Below, piece by piece: positions 22,836 through 34,599 of a DNA stretch of 64,000 nucleotides. Every line of letters begins with the position of its first letter. Position 1 is the first letter of the stretch. The notes below the pieces were generated by a model that was not told where the DNA came from, made no database searches, and worked only from the letters and a program-made list of their open reading frames with translations. The position numbers and the translations under genes were made by a program. Source of the DNA: Zoroaster sp. YZ-2022 (Eukaryota > Echinodermata > Asteroidea > Forcipulatida > Zoroasteridae); the NCBI GenBank assembly GCA_029582265.1, contig CM055822.1, positions 42,384,559-42,448,558 of the forward strand, given 5' to 3'.

Positions 22836-25800
22836 GTGCAAAAGCTAAATATTTGGATCAGTATTTACACTAAAGTAAAGTAATACAAATGGGTGATATT
22901 TCATGCAAATACGGTACAGGTATAAGATTTTTTTCCATGTGAAAAACAACTTGATGAGATTTGGGGGATTTTTTTGGTTATCTACTTGAAATGAACCATT
23001 TACTTGTATTCAGTGTAAATACATCACAATCCATGCTAACACCCCAATTCAATGTTGGTTTGGACTAATCTGCAGATTTTTAAGTGTAAAAGCAAAACAA
23101 TTAAATATTTGGATCAGTATTTACACTAAAGTAAACACAATGGGTGATATTTCATGCAAATACGGTACAGGTATAAGATTTTTTCCATGTGAAAAACAAC
23201 TTGGATGAGATTTTGGGGATTTTTTGGGTTATCTACTTGAAATGAACCATTTACTTGTATTCAGTGTAAATACATCACAATCCATGCTAACACCCCCAAT
23301 TCAATGTTGGTTTGGACTAATCTGCCGATTTTTAAGTGTAAACGCAAAACACTTAAATATTTGGATCAGTATTTACCGGAAAGTAAGACAAATGGGTGAT
23401 ATTTCATGCAACTACGGTACAGGTATAAGATTTTTGTTCCATGTGAAAAACAACTTGGATGAGATTTTGGGGGATTTTTGGTTATCTACTTGAAATGAAC
23501 CATTTACTTGTATTCAGTGTAAATACATCACAATCCATGCTAACACCCCCAATTCACTGTTGGTTTGGACTAATCTGCAGATTTTTTAAGTGTAAACAGC
23601 AAAACAATTAAATATTTGGAACACTATTTACACTAAAGTAAAACAAATGGGTGATATTTCATGCAAAATACGGTACAGGTATAAGATTTTTTTCCATGTG
23701 AAAAACAACTTGGATGAGATTTGGGGATTTTTTGGTTATCTACTTGGAAATGAACCATTTACTTGTATTCAGTGTAAATACATCACAATCCATGCTAACA
23801 CCCCCCCCCCCCAATTCAATGTTGGTTTGGACTAATCTGCAGATTTTTTAAGTGTAAAAGCAAAACAATTAAATATTTGGATCAGTATTTACACTAAAGT
23901 AAAACAAATGGGTGATATTTCATGCAAATACGGTACAGGTATAAGATTTTTTTTCCATGTGAAAAACAACTTGGATGAGATTTTGGGGGATTTTTTGGGT
24001 TATCTACTTGAAATGAACCATTTACTTGTAATCAGTGTAAATACATCACAATCCATGCTAACACCCCCCAATTCAATGTTGGTTTGGACTAATCTGCAGA
24101 TTTTTTAAGTGTAAAAGCAAAACAATTAAATATTTGGATCAGTATTTACACTAAAGTAAAACAAATGGGTGATATTTCATGCAAATACGGTACAGGTATA
24201 AGATTTTGTTTCCATGTGAAAAACAACTTGGATGAGATTTTGGGGGATTTTTTTTGGTTATCTACTTGGAAATGAACCATTTACTTGTATTCAGTGTAAA
24301 TACATCACAATCCATGCTAACACACCCCAATTCAATGTTGGTTTGGACTAATCTGCAGATTTTTTAAGTGTAAAAGCAAAACAATTAAATATTTGGATCA
24401 GTATTTACACTAAAGTAAAACAAATGGGTGATATTTCATGCAAATACGGTACAGGTATAAGATTTTTTTTCCATGTGAAAAACAACTTGGATGAGATTTT
24501 GGGGGATTTTTTTGGGTTATCTACTTGGAAATGAACCATTTACTTGTATTCAGTGTAAATACATCACAATCCATGCTAACACCCCCCCCCCCCCCAATTC
24601 AATGTTGGTTTGGACTAATCTGCAGATTTTTTAAGTGTAAAAGCAAAACAATTAAATATTTGGATCAGTATTTACACTAAAGTAAAACAAATGGGTGATA
24701 TTTCATGCAAATACGGTACAGGTATAAGATTGTTTTTCCATGTGAAAAACAACTTGGATGAGATTTTGGGGGATTTTTTTTGGTTATCTACTTGGAAATG
24801 AACCATTTACTTGTATTCAGTGTAAATACATCACAATCCATGCTTCCCCCCAATTCAATGTTGGTTTGGACTAATCTGCAGATTTTTTAAGTGTAAAAGC
24901 AAAACAATTAAATATTTGGATCAGTATTTACACTAAAGTAAAACAAATGGGTGATATTTCATGCAAATACGGTACAGGTATAAGATTTTTTTTCCATGTG
25001 AAAACAACTTGGATGAGATTTGGGGGATTTTTTTTTTGGTTATCTACTTGGAAATGAACCATTTACTTGTATTCAGTGTAAATACATCACAATCCATGCT
25101 AACACCCCCAATTCAATGTTGGTTTGGACTAATCTGCAGATTTTTTAAGTGTAAAAGCAAAACAATTAAATATTTGGATCAGTATTTACACTAAAGTAAA
25201 ACAAATGGGTGATATTTCATGCAAATACGGTACAGGTATAAGATTTTTTTTCCATGTGAAAAACAACTTGGATGAGATTTTGGGGGATTTTTTTGGGTTA
25301 TCTACTTGGAAATGAACCATTTACTTGTATTCAGTGTAAATACATCACAATCCATGTAACACCCCAATTCAATGTTGGTTTGGACTAATCTGCAGATTTT
25401 TAAGTGTAAAAGCAAACAATTAAATATTTGGATCAGTATTTACACTAAAGTAAAACAAATGGGTGATATTTCATGCAAATACGGTACAGGTATAAGATTT
25501 TTTTTTCATGTGAAAAACAACTTGGAGGAGATTTTGGGGGCTTTTTTTTGGTTATCTACTTGGAACTGACCCCTTTACTTGTATTCAGTGTAAATACATC
25601 ACAATCCATGCTAACACCCCAATTCAATGTTGGTTTGGACTAATCTGCAGATTTTTTAAGTGTAAAAAGCAAAACAATTAAATATTTGGATCAGTATTTA
25701 CACTAAAGTAAAACAAATGGGTGATATTTCATGCAAATACGGTACAGGTATAAGATTTTTCCATGTGAAAAACAACTTGATGAGATTTTGGGGATTTTTG

Positions 25801-26951
25801 GGTTATCTACTTGAAATGAACCATTTACTTGTATTCAGTGTAAATACATCACAATCCATCTTAACCCCCAATTCAATGTTGGTTTGGACTAATCTGCAGA
25901 TTTTTTAAGTGTAAAAGCAAAACAATTAAATATTTGGATCAGTATTTACACTAAAGTAAAACAAATGGGTGATATTTCATGCAAATACGGTACAGGTATA
26001 AGATTTTTTTTCCATGTGAAAAACAACTTGGATGAGATTTTGGGGGATTTTTTTTGGTTATCTACTTGGAAATGAACCATTTACTTGTATTCAGTGTAAA
26101 TACATCACAATCCATGCTAACACCCCCCCCCCCCCCAATTCAATGTTGGTTTGGACTAATCTGCAGATTTTTTAAGTGTAAAAGCAAAACAATTAAATAT
26201 TTGGATCAGTATTTACACTAAAGTAAAACAAATGGGTGATATTTCATGCAAATACGGTACAGGTATAAGATTTTTTTTCCATGTGAAAAACAACTTGGAT
26301 GAGATTTTGGGGATTTTTTTGGTTATCTACTTGAAATGAACCATTTACTTGTATTCAGTGTAAATACATCACAATCCATGCTAACACCCCAATTCAATGT
26401 TGGTTTGGACTAATCTGCAGATTTTTAAGTGTAAAAAGCAAAACAATTAAATATTTGGATCAGTATTTACACTAAAGTAAAACAAATGGGTGATATTTCA
26501 TGCAAATACAGTACAGGTATAAGATTTTTTTTCCATGTGAAAACAACTTGGATGAGATTTTGGGGATTTTTTGGTTATCTACTTGAAATGAACCATTTAC
26601 TTGTATTCAGTGTAAATACATCACAATCCATGCTAACACCCCCCCCCCCCCAATTCAATGTTGGTTTGGACTAATCTGCAGATTTTTTAAGTGTAAAAGC
26701 AAAACAATTAAATATTTGGATCAGTATTTACACTAAAGTAAAACAAATGGGTGATATTTCATGCAAATACGGTACAGGTATAAGATTTTTTTTCCATGTG
26801 AAAAACAACTTGGATGAGATTTTGGGGGATTTTTTTGGGTTATCTACTTGGAAATGAACCATTTACTTGTATTCAGTGTAACACATCACAATCCATGCTA
26901 ACACCCACCTCCCATCCCCCAATTCAATGTTGGTTTGGACTGTAATCTGCG
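22836..26951 (+). repeat. Satellite array, about 16 copies of a 257-bp unit, inside the piggyBac element
   Basis: ATGGGTGATATTTCATGCAA recurs at 22889, 23140, 23393, 23647, 23908, 24165, 24424, 24690, 24947, 25206, 25459, 25717, 25968, 26231, 26486 and 26747 (spacing 251-266). Most differences between copies are in homopolymers: the C run before AATTCAATGTTGG varies from about 3 to 14, and two T runs also vary. Units contain no conserved ORF. The last copy degenerates into the sequence that adjoins the transposase 3' end. Confidence 0.97.
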
Positions 26952-27029
26952 GCTTGTCCGACCATTCCCAACATTGAACGGGGGGTTTAACAAATAGTAT
27001 AGATTTACAATCAAGTGATGTGGTATTTC

Positions 27030-29409
27030 TCAAAAGCAAGGAACTATGCACATAGGTTGGGCACATTGTTTACAGATCATCTTTGTTTGTTTTCGCCTGC
27101 CTAATTTTCGGTTACTGCAAACAATGCAGTCGCGTTTCTTTCCATTGGGGTTTTTGCCAGGATAGTGCTGTTGCCCTGTCAACTCAATAGGAATATGGTA
27201 TCTCAACTGACGTGTTGCGTTACGTTCCCAACCCAACAGCAAGCCCTGTACAATCCCTATACGAAAATCAAGGTTACTGACATTTTTGTTCCCTGCTATG
27301 CTGGTGAATATTACTCTGCTATTGACAATACAAATATTCAGCATATGGAAAAAACTCTTTCCACCATTTCAAGCTTCTGTGTGTATGATTGTAGTACTGA
27401 AAACATTGGTTGGCAAGATCAGTTCCACCCATGTTTTTGTTGTAATCTTCAATACAATTGGGCTTCATAACATCACAAAATCCACTTGTGCTTTTATTAC
27501 ACCGAATTTGCTTTTTGGACAAATCAGTGTTGCCTACATTAGTTAAAAGTGTTACAGATTTTTGTCTTGCCAAACGATACACAATTTGCTCCACCTTTCA
27601 CCCCAAAAAATGGGTCATCTCCTTTCTTCATTTTATGTTTTTTTTGGTTTGCGGCCTGGGGTATTCCCTGTGTAGTGTAACGAACAGTTCCACAACATCC
27701 GAATCCTAGTTTAGCAAGTTTAGCTACAAGAGCTGGGCTAGTATAGTAATTATCACAATATATTACGTGTCCCTTATTCTTAAGTCCATGGACCAGATCA
27801 ATGACGACTTTTCCTGCAACTGTTGGGTTTGGCGGATGGCAGTCTGATGACTTGAAATCTACGTCTGCATCATAAACAGTTTGGGTGTCGTCGGCTCCTG
27901 TACAGTTTCCAAGCACACGTGTAGCCTGTTTTGGACTCGTTCAGGGAGAAGGCTTTAATACCCCGTTTGATAGGTTTGTTAGGCATGTACTGAACAAAAC
28001 TTAATCGTCCCTTGAATTTCAACATACTCTCGTCTGGAGACAGATTCTGCGCAGGGTTATACAGGTTGAGAAACTTCTGGACGAGGACTTCTATCAAGGG
28101 CCGAACTTTGGAAAGTTTGTCCCGTTTAGCCAAGGCTCTACGAGGAATTTGGTTATTTGAGATGTGGAGGAACCGAATAATTGAACTGAACCGATTTTGG
28201 GACATGATCGACGGGTAGAATGGGATGCGAAGAACTTCAGATGTTGACCAGTACATCTTGTATTGAGAGGATTTGTTTATGCCCATAGCAATGAGAAGTG
28301 CCACAAATGCCATCATTTCTGGAATGTTGGTTGGGTGCCAGGAGAATTGTTGACCAGGATTTGATTCTATTGTTTGCTGCGCATAGCGATTAGTCTCATC
28401 GACGAGCATATCCCACACGAGTTGACAAAAATACAGCTTGAAGATCTCCACTGCCGACAGTGTGGCAAAGTCGCCGGTGGGGCCAGAATTTCCATTGAAC
28501 TGCACAGTCCCACACTCGTAATGGTCTCGTCGTTCCCAACCGGATCGGAAATCTAACTTTCCTGTCGTTCTTGATCTCAGTCGGCTGTCACCTTGGTAGG
28601 TAGGCTGCAACAGAAAAACAAGGCAAGGAGGATTAATCTCGGTCCTTTGTAAATACAATATCTCAATGCTGCATGTGCACAGGCCACAGGGGGTCATGCG
28701 CAAAATGAATATTGTGCTGAGAAAAAAAATATGGCAGATTCCATCCACTCTCCAAAACTCGTTATCGATAAATTTTCGTTTTAATGTGGGATTGTGAATG
28801 TGAATTCCCCAACTTCTTGCATAATACGACTTATGAGGGCCTTTCGAATACAAAGGCTATTCTTTTTGGAAGCTTGAGACTAAGAAGAGTGCATTTTCAG
28901 CCTGTTAACGCTAAACAGCACGACCGGCTATGGGTAAATGTTAAAATTTCTATGCTGCTATATCTATACATCAACTTGCTGTTTCAATGAATACAAATAT
29001 TACCCCAACAAACTACTAATAATTGTACATTTCACTTGACGTTTTGACCCAGTCCAGGGGGTGGGGATTTGGTCAATCCTATTAAAGGGATCCATTTTCT
29101 AAATTTACATTACTCAACTCCAACAGTTGTAACGCTATTTACGCTATAGCCTAGGAAAATAAGTGAATTACGTTAATTTGCATTGGGCAGTGTTATTAAT
29201 ATTAGTTATTCATTTTTACTGTGATTTTGGCCTACCTCTTCAAGTTCAACGTCGTCGTCGTCATCCGTTACTTCGTCATCTGATTCTGAGCCACTGTCTG
29301 CCAAAATCTCAGCCAAAATGCCATCATTTATGTCCGTTTCCATCATGATTGCAACTAAATTCAACTGACCGTTGTGGAAGCGAGTGGACGCTAGCACCAA
29401 AAACCGCAA
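27030..29409 (-). pseudogene. piggyBac transposase (DDE_Tnp_1_7-type), two exons, three frameshifts
   Basis: Exon 1 (29236-29409 or a slightly later ATG) encodes an acidic N-terminus (ILAEILADSGSESDDEVTDD); donor GAG|GTAGGC. The intron runs 28605-29235. Exon 2 begins at 28604 after TCTGTTGCAG in matching phase. It shows the piggyBac core: NIPEMMAFVALLIAMGINK, YWSTSEVLRIPFYPSIM, then first catalytic Asp in LSPDESMLKFKGR, second in IYCDNYYTSP, third in NMGGTDLANQ. The C-terminal zinc-binding module CIVCSNRKLGRRK…CKQC…MCIVPCF is intact to the stop at 27030. The frame is broken near 27903, 27590 and 27335. All three catalytic Asp codons survive, so decay is recent or the breaks are sequence errors. 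As written, no functional protein can be made. Confidence 0.9.
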
Positions 29410-29654
29410 AGTGACGCACTTTTCTTTTCATAAACTTTTATACACTTCATTCCTGTCAATAGAGGGCGCCAACCCCAAAAACAACTCAAGCATTTTCAGG
29501 TGGTGATTTAAGTCGCCGTGGTCGTCAAGGGCATGCCGATTCCCGGCACCTTTTAGAGCCCACGGTAAGGAAGCGTATCACAACAAAGGCTCTTTTTAGA
29601 GCCCGTGGGATCGAAAGGGTTAAGAAAAGGTTCTTCAATAATTAATTTAACGAC

Positions 29655-29740
29655 AATGTAGCATGGCGTAGTAGTCTTGTGGTTAGAACACTCGTATTGC
29701 AAGTAGAAGGTACCGAGTTCAAGACTAGGTTTTTCAACAT
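29655..29740 (+). repeat. tRNA-derived SINE head
   Basis: GGCGTAGTAGTCTTGTGGTT (A-box region), ACTCGTATTGCAAGT (anticodon-arm position) and CCGAGTTCAAGACTAGG (B-box-like) are spaced as in a tRNA. The acceptor ends do not pair well and a TTTTTC tail follows, so I call it a SINE head, not a gene. Confidence 0.45.
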
Positions 29741-31080
29741 TTTCAAAAATATTTATTATACATTCTTAAAATTTATTAAGAAATTAATTCTGAAGCAAAG
29801 CCTTTCTATATAATAGTAATTCACGGTTAAGGAGGATTTTTTTTTAGAGGAAAATCATTTTTAGTATACAAATGCATAATTTATAGTTGACGAAATGTAA
29901 TGCAGAAAAACAAATTGCGCACCGGCGATTCTGGTACTCACAAAATAATGCTTTTTGTTTTATACTAAATTGAAATATTTAGAAATATAATTTTATAGAG
30001 ACATTAGCTGGCTATGAATGAAACGTGGTGTTCTTTTGAAAACAGAATTTGGCTGTATTTTGGGAAAGTAAAAATCATTCAATTCGGTATCGGTTTCAAA
30101 AACAAAATACGGTAATTGACTTGGATGCATGACAATAAAGAGACATGTCTTAAACTTGATTGTTTTGCCACTTATTTTCTGCTGATGACTGAGAAATAAT
30201 TGTATAAAGTTAACTTTAATCAAGAATATTTTTTAGAAACGAGAAACTTTACACTTAAAAATAGTGGAACTCGAATTATGCAGGAAGATGTGTTCATATT
30301 ATTTATAAATATTGACTTGAAATTTCGCGTTTTGGCAACGCTGTAAAGTTTGACGCCGGTAAATATAGACCTGAAATATATTTATCTGGAAACATTTCCA
30401 AAATGTCAAGAATAAAGAACATGGTCATACGTTTACAACCCCGCACCCCTCCACCCACCTTGAAGAAAATAGTATCCATAAAGTATCCACTTTCAGAAAA
30501 GAAAAGGAAAGGGCAAAACTTGAATTAAAAAATTGTGTGTGCAAATTCTACTTGGTATACAAATTAATTAATGCAACCACAATCATCTTTTTAATGTTCA
30601 TAATTATTGTAAATATACGTCCGTATTTGGCCGATTTTAGTTAATGCTGAAGTGATCAAAGACCTGTTAAACAACCCAGGAAATATATGTCTGTCTCAGG
30701 AGCTATCATTTTAGAAAAATGAGTGTAATAATTTCAAATTATTTATTAATTTCTGTCATCCAAAGACAGAAATACCACGTTGGAATGAATACAAACAATC
30801 TGAACACATTTACATAATGTTCTCGTTATATTGCACAGGTGTATAACTTGATATCTTGAATCTTACAAACATTTTACCGAAAGTTTATACTGGTTTCAAA
30901 GGAAACAAATTATAATGTTTGTGAGAGTGTTGTTACATTTGCCCCGGTGCACCCAATTACAAGAGAGCTATGAGTGTAGATCTGTGATGTGATGAGTTAT
31001 GTAGCACACACATTATTTCATTTTAAATGGCGACTACATTGCCAATAAACTGGACGTTAAAAACTACACCAGTGATGTTA
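29741..31080. other. No gene recognised
   Basis: AT-rich intronic DNA between the piggyBac element and exon 2 of the PAN gene. The minus-strand ORF at 29993-30223 has no recognisable motif. Confidence 0.4.
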
Positions 31081-31355
31081 ACATTGGGTAACCCGTCCAA
31101 TATAAACACCATGGTAGATTATAAGGTTGAAACCAATAATATTACTTTAACAACTCAGTTTTTGCATGGTATAGGCATACCACTCCTTTGGTAATTATCC
31201 GATTACAACATTACTGAATTATTATCTAAACACTTACAGCCCTACTTGATGTGAAGTTGGTGATGGTACCAAACATCCTGATGAATTATTCCGTCTTTCA
31301 AATTTGTGGGGATGGGGTTTTACAAACAAACTTGTGTGTTGTGTAATACACGTAA

Positions 31356-31428
31356 AAAAGAATGCGCCTTGATCACCACTTAGTTGGTGGATACGTGCGC
31401 TATATAAGTCCATACATTATTATTATTA
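31356..31428 (+). mobile_element. 3' end of the (ATT)n-tailed SINE
   Basis: AATGCGCCTTGATCACCACT then TAGTTGGTGGATACGTGCGC, TATATAAGTCCATACATT and ATT repeats match the 3' ends at 13807 (inverted) and 59931. The tRNA-like head is missing. Confidence 0.75.
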
Positions 31429-31953
31429 AACTTAAAAATAACTGGTAGCAGGTGGTCGCAGCAAGGTTAAGCTTCAGGGAAATATGAGAATTGAGGCGGA
31501 AATCGGCGGTAATCGGTGGGAATTTGTAGTTCAACTATAGGCCTACCTGAACAAAAAAAGCTACATTTTATCATTTTTTTAACCAAATTCTTCGGTTTTT
31601 GCTGATGAAATCAAAAAGCTAGTTTACAATTGACTTAATGTTGATAAAATATAGACCATGTACTGAGTTCACTTCAATTTACCTGACGATAGCTTCTGTC
31701 AAAATCACACAAATATTAATTGGAGGTTAATTTGTTTATAAAATAGTCGTAGGGGTCTTAGCAACCTAAAACACGTAAAAGAAATTATATCTGGCACATA
31801 CACAAATGACCCATTTTGGCGCACTTTGGTTTCACCCTGGTCCACTGTGAGACGGTGGGCAGACGACGGAAGGACGGATTGCAGAAAGACAGCCCGACTG
31901 ACAAACAGACAAATAGCCCCTGTAACCGACCGAACGGACAGACTATTACTCAC

Positions 31954-32038
31954 CTTGACCGTTATTACAAGGATCTATTGATTTGTTATCATTGCAGTAC
32001 GTAGTACGAGTTGATCCATGCTGAATGTCGCATCCCAT
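31954..32038 (-). CDS. Second coding exon, Cys-rich linker of the same gene
   Basis: Seen: a polypyrimidine acceptor (TTCTTCCTCAG) precedes the exon and a donor (CAAG|GTGAGT) follows it. The 85-nt exon reads in phase 0 from exon 1 and ends with one extra base. The translation includes CDIQHGSTRTTYC and SIDPCNNGQ; DPCNNGQ looks like the first loop of an EGF-like module. If the next exon is the one at 9509-9672, the phases agree (1 nt + 2 nt). If an EGF exon lies between them, I did not find it in the 22 kb of repeats that separate the two. Confidence 0.6.
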
Positions 32039-32104
32039 CTGAGGAAGAATAAACACATGGTTGTTTTTTATGTGATCATTTTTACATCATACAAAACAAC
32101 CAAA

Positions 32105-32255
32105 GATGTATACCGCCAGTGTGTTTCGATATTTTACGGGCATTTTCCAAAAATGTTGTTTTCATCGGAACATTGATCACATTCATTTTAGAAAGGAAAA
32201 CTTTCGAAAAAATTGATTTCGGGACATAATACAGTAAAACCATTCTTATCATGGT
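32105..32255 (+). repeat. Dispersed repeat, copy 2 of 3
   Basis: Diverged relative of 5030-5195 and 34425-34575 (TTTTCATCGGAACATTG…ACAGTAAAACCAT). It lies in the first intron of the PAN-domain gene. Confidence 0.45.
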
Positions 32256-32284
32256 TATTTTATCATCTGCTCAACAATCATTTT

Positions 32285-32460
32285 TGAGTAGGTGGTGGTG
32301 GCGGTGGTGGTGGCGGTGATGGTGGTGATAATGGTGGTGGCGATGGTGATTGTGATGATGGTGGCGATGGTGGTGGTGATGGTATGATACTGATGTCGAT
32401 AACGGTGATGATAACAATGATTATGATGGTGATGATGGCGATGATGACGATGATGATGAT
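32285..32460 (+). repeat. GGTGGT/GATGAT trinucleotide repeat
   Basis: Impure (GGTGGTGGC)n grading into (GATGAT)n. The minus-strand frame (PPPPPP…, IIIVIIT) is an artefact of this repeat. Confidence 0.9.
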
Positions 32461-32948
32461 CTTGTTTCTAAACAAGCTTTGATGAAATTGAATGAACTCA
32501 ACGCCACTTTCAATTTGAATGAACTGATTTTGCTTATGAATGATAGTTAAGGTCAATCGAATGCTCAACTAATAAAATTTAATGTTGATGTAAAGGAATA
32601 CAAATCTCAAATGAAATTGACTAAGCTGGATGTAATATTCTGAAACTGACCAGGAAAAACCTATATGCCTATAGTATATATTATTTTCTTATTTCCACTT
32701 GAAAAAAAAACACAGTTTGAAGTAGTTTAAGGTGCTGTTAATGCCAGCGGGGTTATGTAATTTATATTACACAGTAATTCCAACCATTTGGACCCCTCCC
32801 TTCATAAGGCCTGGATCCGCCCCTGATGTAGGCATATACAAAGTTAATACAATTTATATAATATATAGAACTGATGTATATTGGGATGATCACAGCAAGA
32901 AACAAACATCCATATACACGATGCAAGCAGGCAAAAAATCATACATAC

Positions 32949-33275
32949 CTCAGCTTCGATAAAGGTATAGATTGACCCTTGCTGCTCGACCAAATATCGG
33001 CCACAAACATTGAAGTGTGAGGCGTTGTTGAATTCACACAGATGGGTCTTTGGCCAGTAGTTAGCCGACTGACAATTAGTTGAATTCAGGCAAGCTAGAT
33101 GACAGAGCTTGTGGTTTGTGGCAGTAGTCGATGAGAAATTCATATCCACCAAGGCAAAATCCACTATTCCACACCATTTTGCAAAGGTTGTTTTCCCGTA
33201 AGCCGCCGATACTTGCGACAGCGCATAGAGAATTAGTACGAAGATTTGAAAATATCCCAAGTTGTCCTGCGCCAT
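32949..33275 (-). CDS. First coding exon of a secreted/membrane protein: signal peptide plus PAN/apple-like domain
   Basis: Seen: ATG at 33275, 109 codons, then a consensus donor (GAG|GTATGT) at 32948. Residues 1-27 form a signal peptide (hydrophobic run FVLILYALSQVSA after a short polar start). The rest carries spaced cysteines and the segment CHLACLNSTNCQSANYW, the usual arrangement of a PAN/apple module (C..C....C...), with CEFNN following. The exon ends in phase 0. The downstream exon at 31954-32038 starts in phase 0, and two further exons with compatible phases lie at 9509-9672 and 1406-1572. This architecture resembles invertebrate proteins annotated 'uncharacterized skeletal organic matrix protein 5-like' (PAN-like, Cys-rich linker, then a WQLVFKG-type domain); that name comes from family knowledge and is not proof of a skeletal role. 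The product is probably extracellular. No clear TATA box was identified upstream. Confidence 0.72.
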
Positions 33276-33299
33276 TTCAAAGCAAACAAAATACGTTGG

Positions 33300-34420
33300 T
33301 AGGTCTATATACGTGTATTCTGTATGTTATAAATGTCATACAATTAACTACAAGAACACGCAATAAGCTCACCAAGATCTTTGTGTTTCAATACTAAAAT
33401 ATGAATAGGCCAATATTGGTCACCTATTTAATAACGTTTTCATCAGAGAACCGTTTATGCTCCGATCTAAAACCATGCACACTGAGCGAACACTTATAGC
33501 TCCGCCTCGTCCGTGTAAACAGACACGTTATAATTATTGACACCCCCATACACGCTGCACACACAGTGTGGGCAAGGCCACAGCGAAGGCATTATCATTG
33601 AGGTGTGAGGGGAGAGGGTAAGGGACAGAGGAAGGGGAGCGAAGGGGGCGTCACCAAATTAAGTTGTATCCTCCGTTGCAGTTCTAATCACTCGCCAAGT
33701 AGCAGCTCTGGGGGAACATAAGGGGCGTACGCCAAATTTTGTTTGGCCACCAAACATCAGCACAAAATATCCCCATTCAGAATTTTGTTAAATGAATAAG
33801 AAATAAAGAAAATAATTGATGCCAAATTGATTTATTTTTATTGTGAAAATGGAAAGTTATTGGAGGTTCAAGCCCTACTCCTTAGTTGTGTCACTGTTCC
33901 ATTTGTCTCTTCCTGTGTTCATATTCTTGTTCTTTGTTTTCTGTTTATTTTATATCAGACCTCTATACACAAGCCTTGGCTTTCAGAATATGCCTTCAGA
34001 CTTATTTTTCTGGCTTCCGTGCGATTACTTCTCTTGTTTGTTTTTCATATAATTATATATTTCCCATCAACAACATATATGCTATTCTTTTCATTCACGA
34101 AAGCATGGAAATAAATGTAAATTTGTACCCTATCCTTTTGACGGCAGCCATTTGTCGTGTATTTACATAATCATAATATGTACACAAAAAAGTATAATGT
34201 CTAAAATAATATAAGTAGGCCTATGCATTCAGGAGCTGCAGAAAGACTCATCAAACAAATAAGGATATTTCCCTTTACGTCACCATTATCATGTTTTGAT
34301 TATCCTGTTCGTTGCTTTATGTAAAGACAGTCAGATTATTCTCTCATAAAAGACCAGGCGAAATGAAACCTATGCATTTATCATAATGTTTCTCGAACAA
34401 TTAAAGATGACCGCCCGTGT
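33300..34420. other. Upstream region of the PAN-domain gene; no further gene seen
   Basis: It should hold the promoter and any 5' UTR exon. I could not identify a TATA box or initiator with confidence. A hydrophobic ORF at 33827-34170 lies in AT-rich DNA and shows no family resemblance. Confidence 0.3.
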
Positions 34421-34424
34421 TTTT

Positions 34425-34575
34425 CGCTATTTCAGCAATTTCCGGAAATGTCCTTTTCCCATCGGACATTGCTATACTTGAGAAAGTGAAAAAAATGCTT
34501 GAAAAGGACAAATTTCTCAAATTAATTTTGATAATCATGGTTCTATGCAGTAAATATGTACTGAAATAAATTTAT
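34425..34575 (+). repeat. Dispersed repeat, copy 3 of 3
   Basis: TTTTCCCATCGGACATTG…, GAAAAGGACAAATTTCTCAA, AATCATGGTTC..TGCAGTAAA correspond to the copies at 5030 and 32105. Confidence 0.45.
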
Positions 34576-34599
34576 GGTGGTTCCCCTCATCAATTTATT

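Larger units (their letters stand above)
22642..29623 (-). mobile_element. piggyBac-superfamily element, 7.0 kb, TTAA target duplication, internal satellite array
   Basis: Seen: TTAA at 22642-22645 is followed inward by CCCTTTC, and at the other end GAAAGGG precedes TTAA at 29620-29623. TTAA duplication and TTAACCCTTTC-like termini are hallmarks of piggyBac elements. The right end also carries a subterminal hairpin GGGCTCTAAAAAGAGCC. Inside are a two-exon transposase on the minus strand (27030-29409, broken) and an array of about sixteen 257-bp repeats (22836-26951). The transposase faces away from the array, which sits between the 3' end of the gene and the left terminus. Boundary confidence is good because both ends carry the same 11 bp including TTAA. 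Confidence 0.85.

Noticed and set aside
22889..26860. Repeated ORFs starting MGDISCKYGTGIRFFFHV
   Set aside because: They follow the satellite unit and change frame at every homopolymer difference. There is no selection for an open frame.
32278..32568. Proline-rich minus-strand protein
   Set aside because: It is encoded by the GGTGGT/GATGAT microsatellite.
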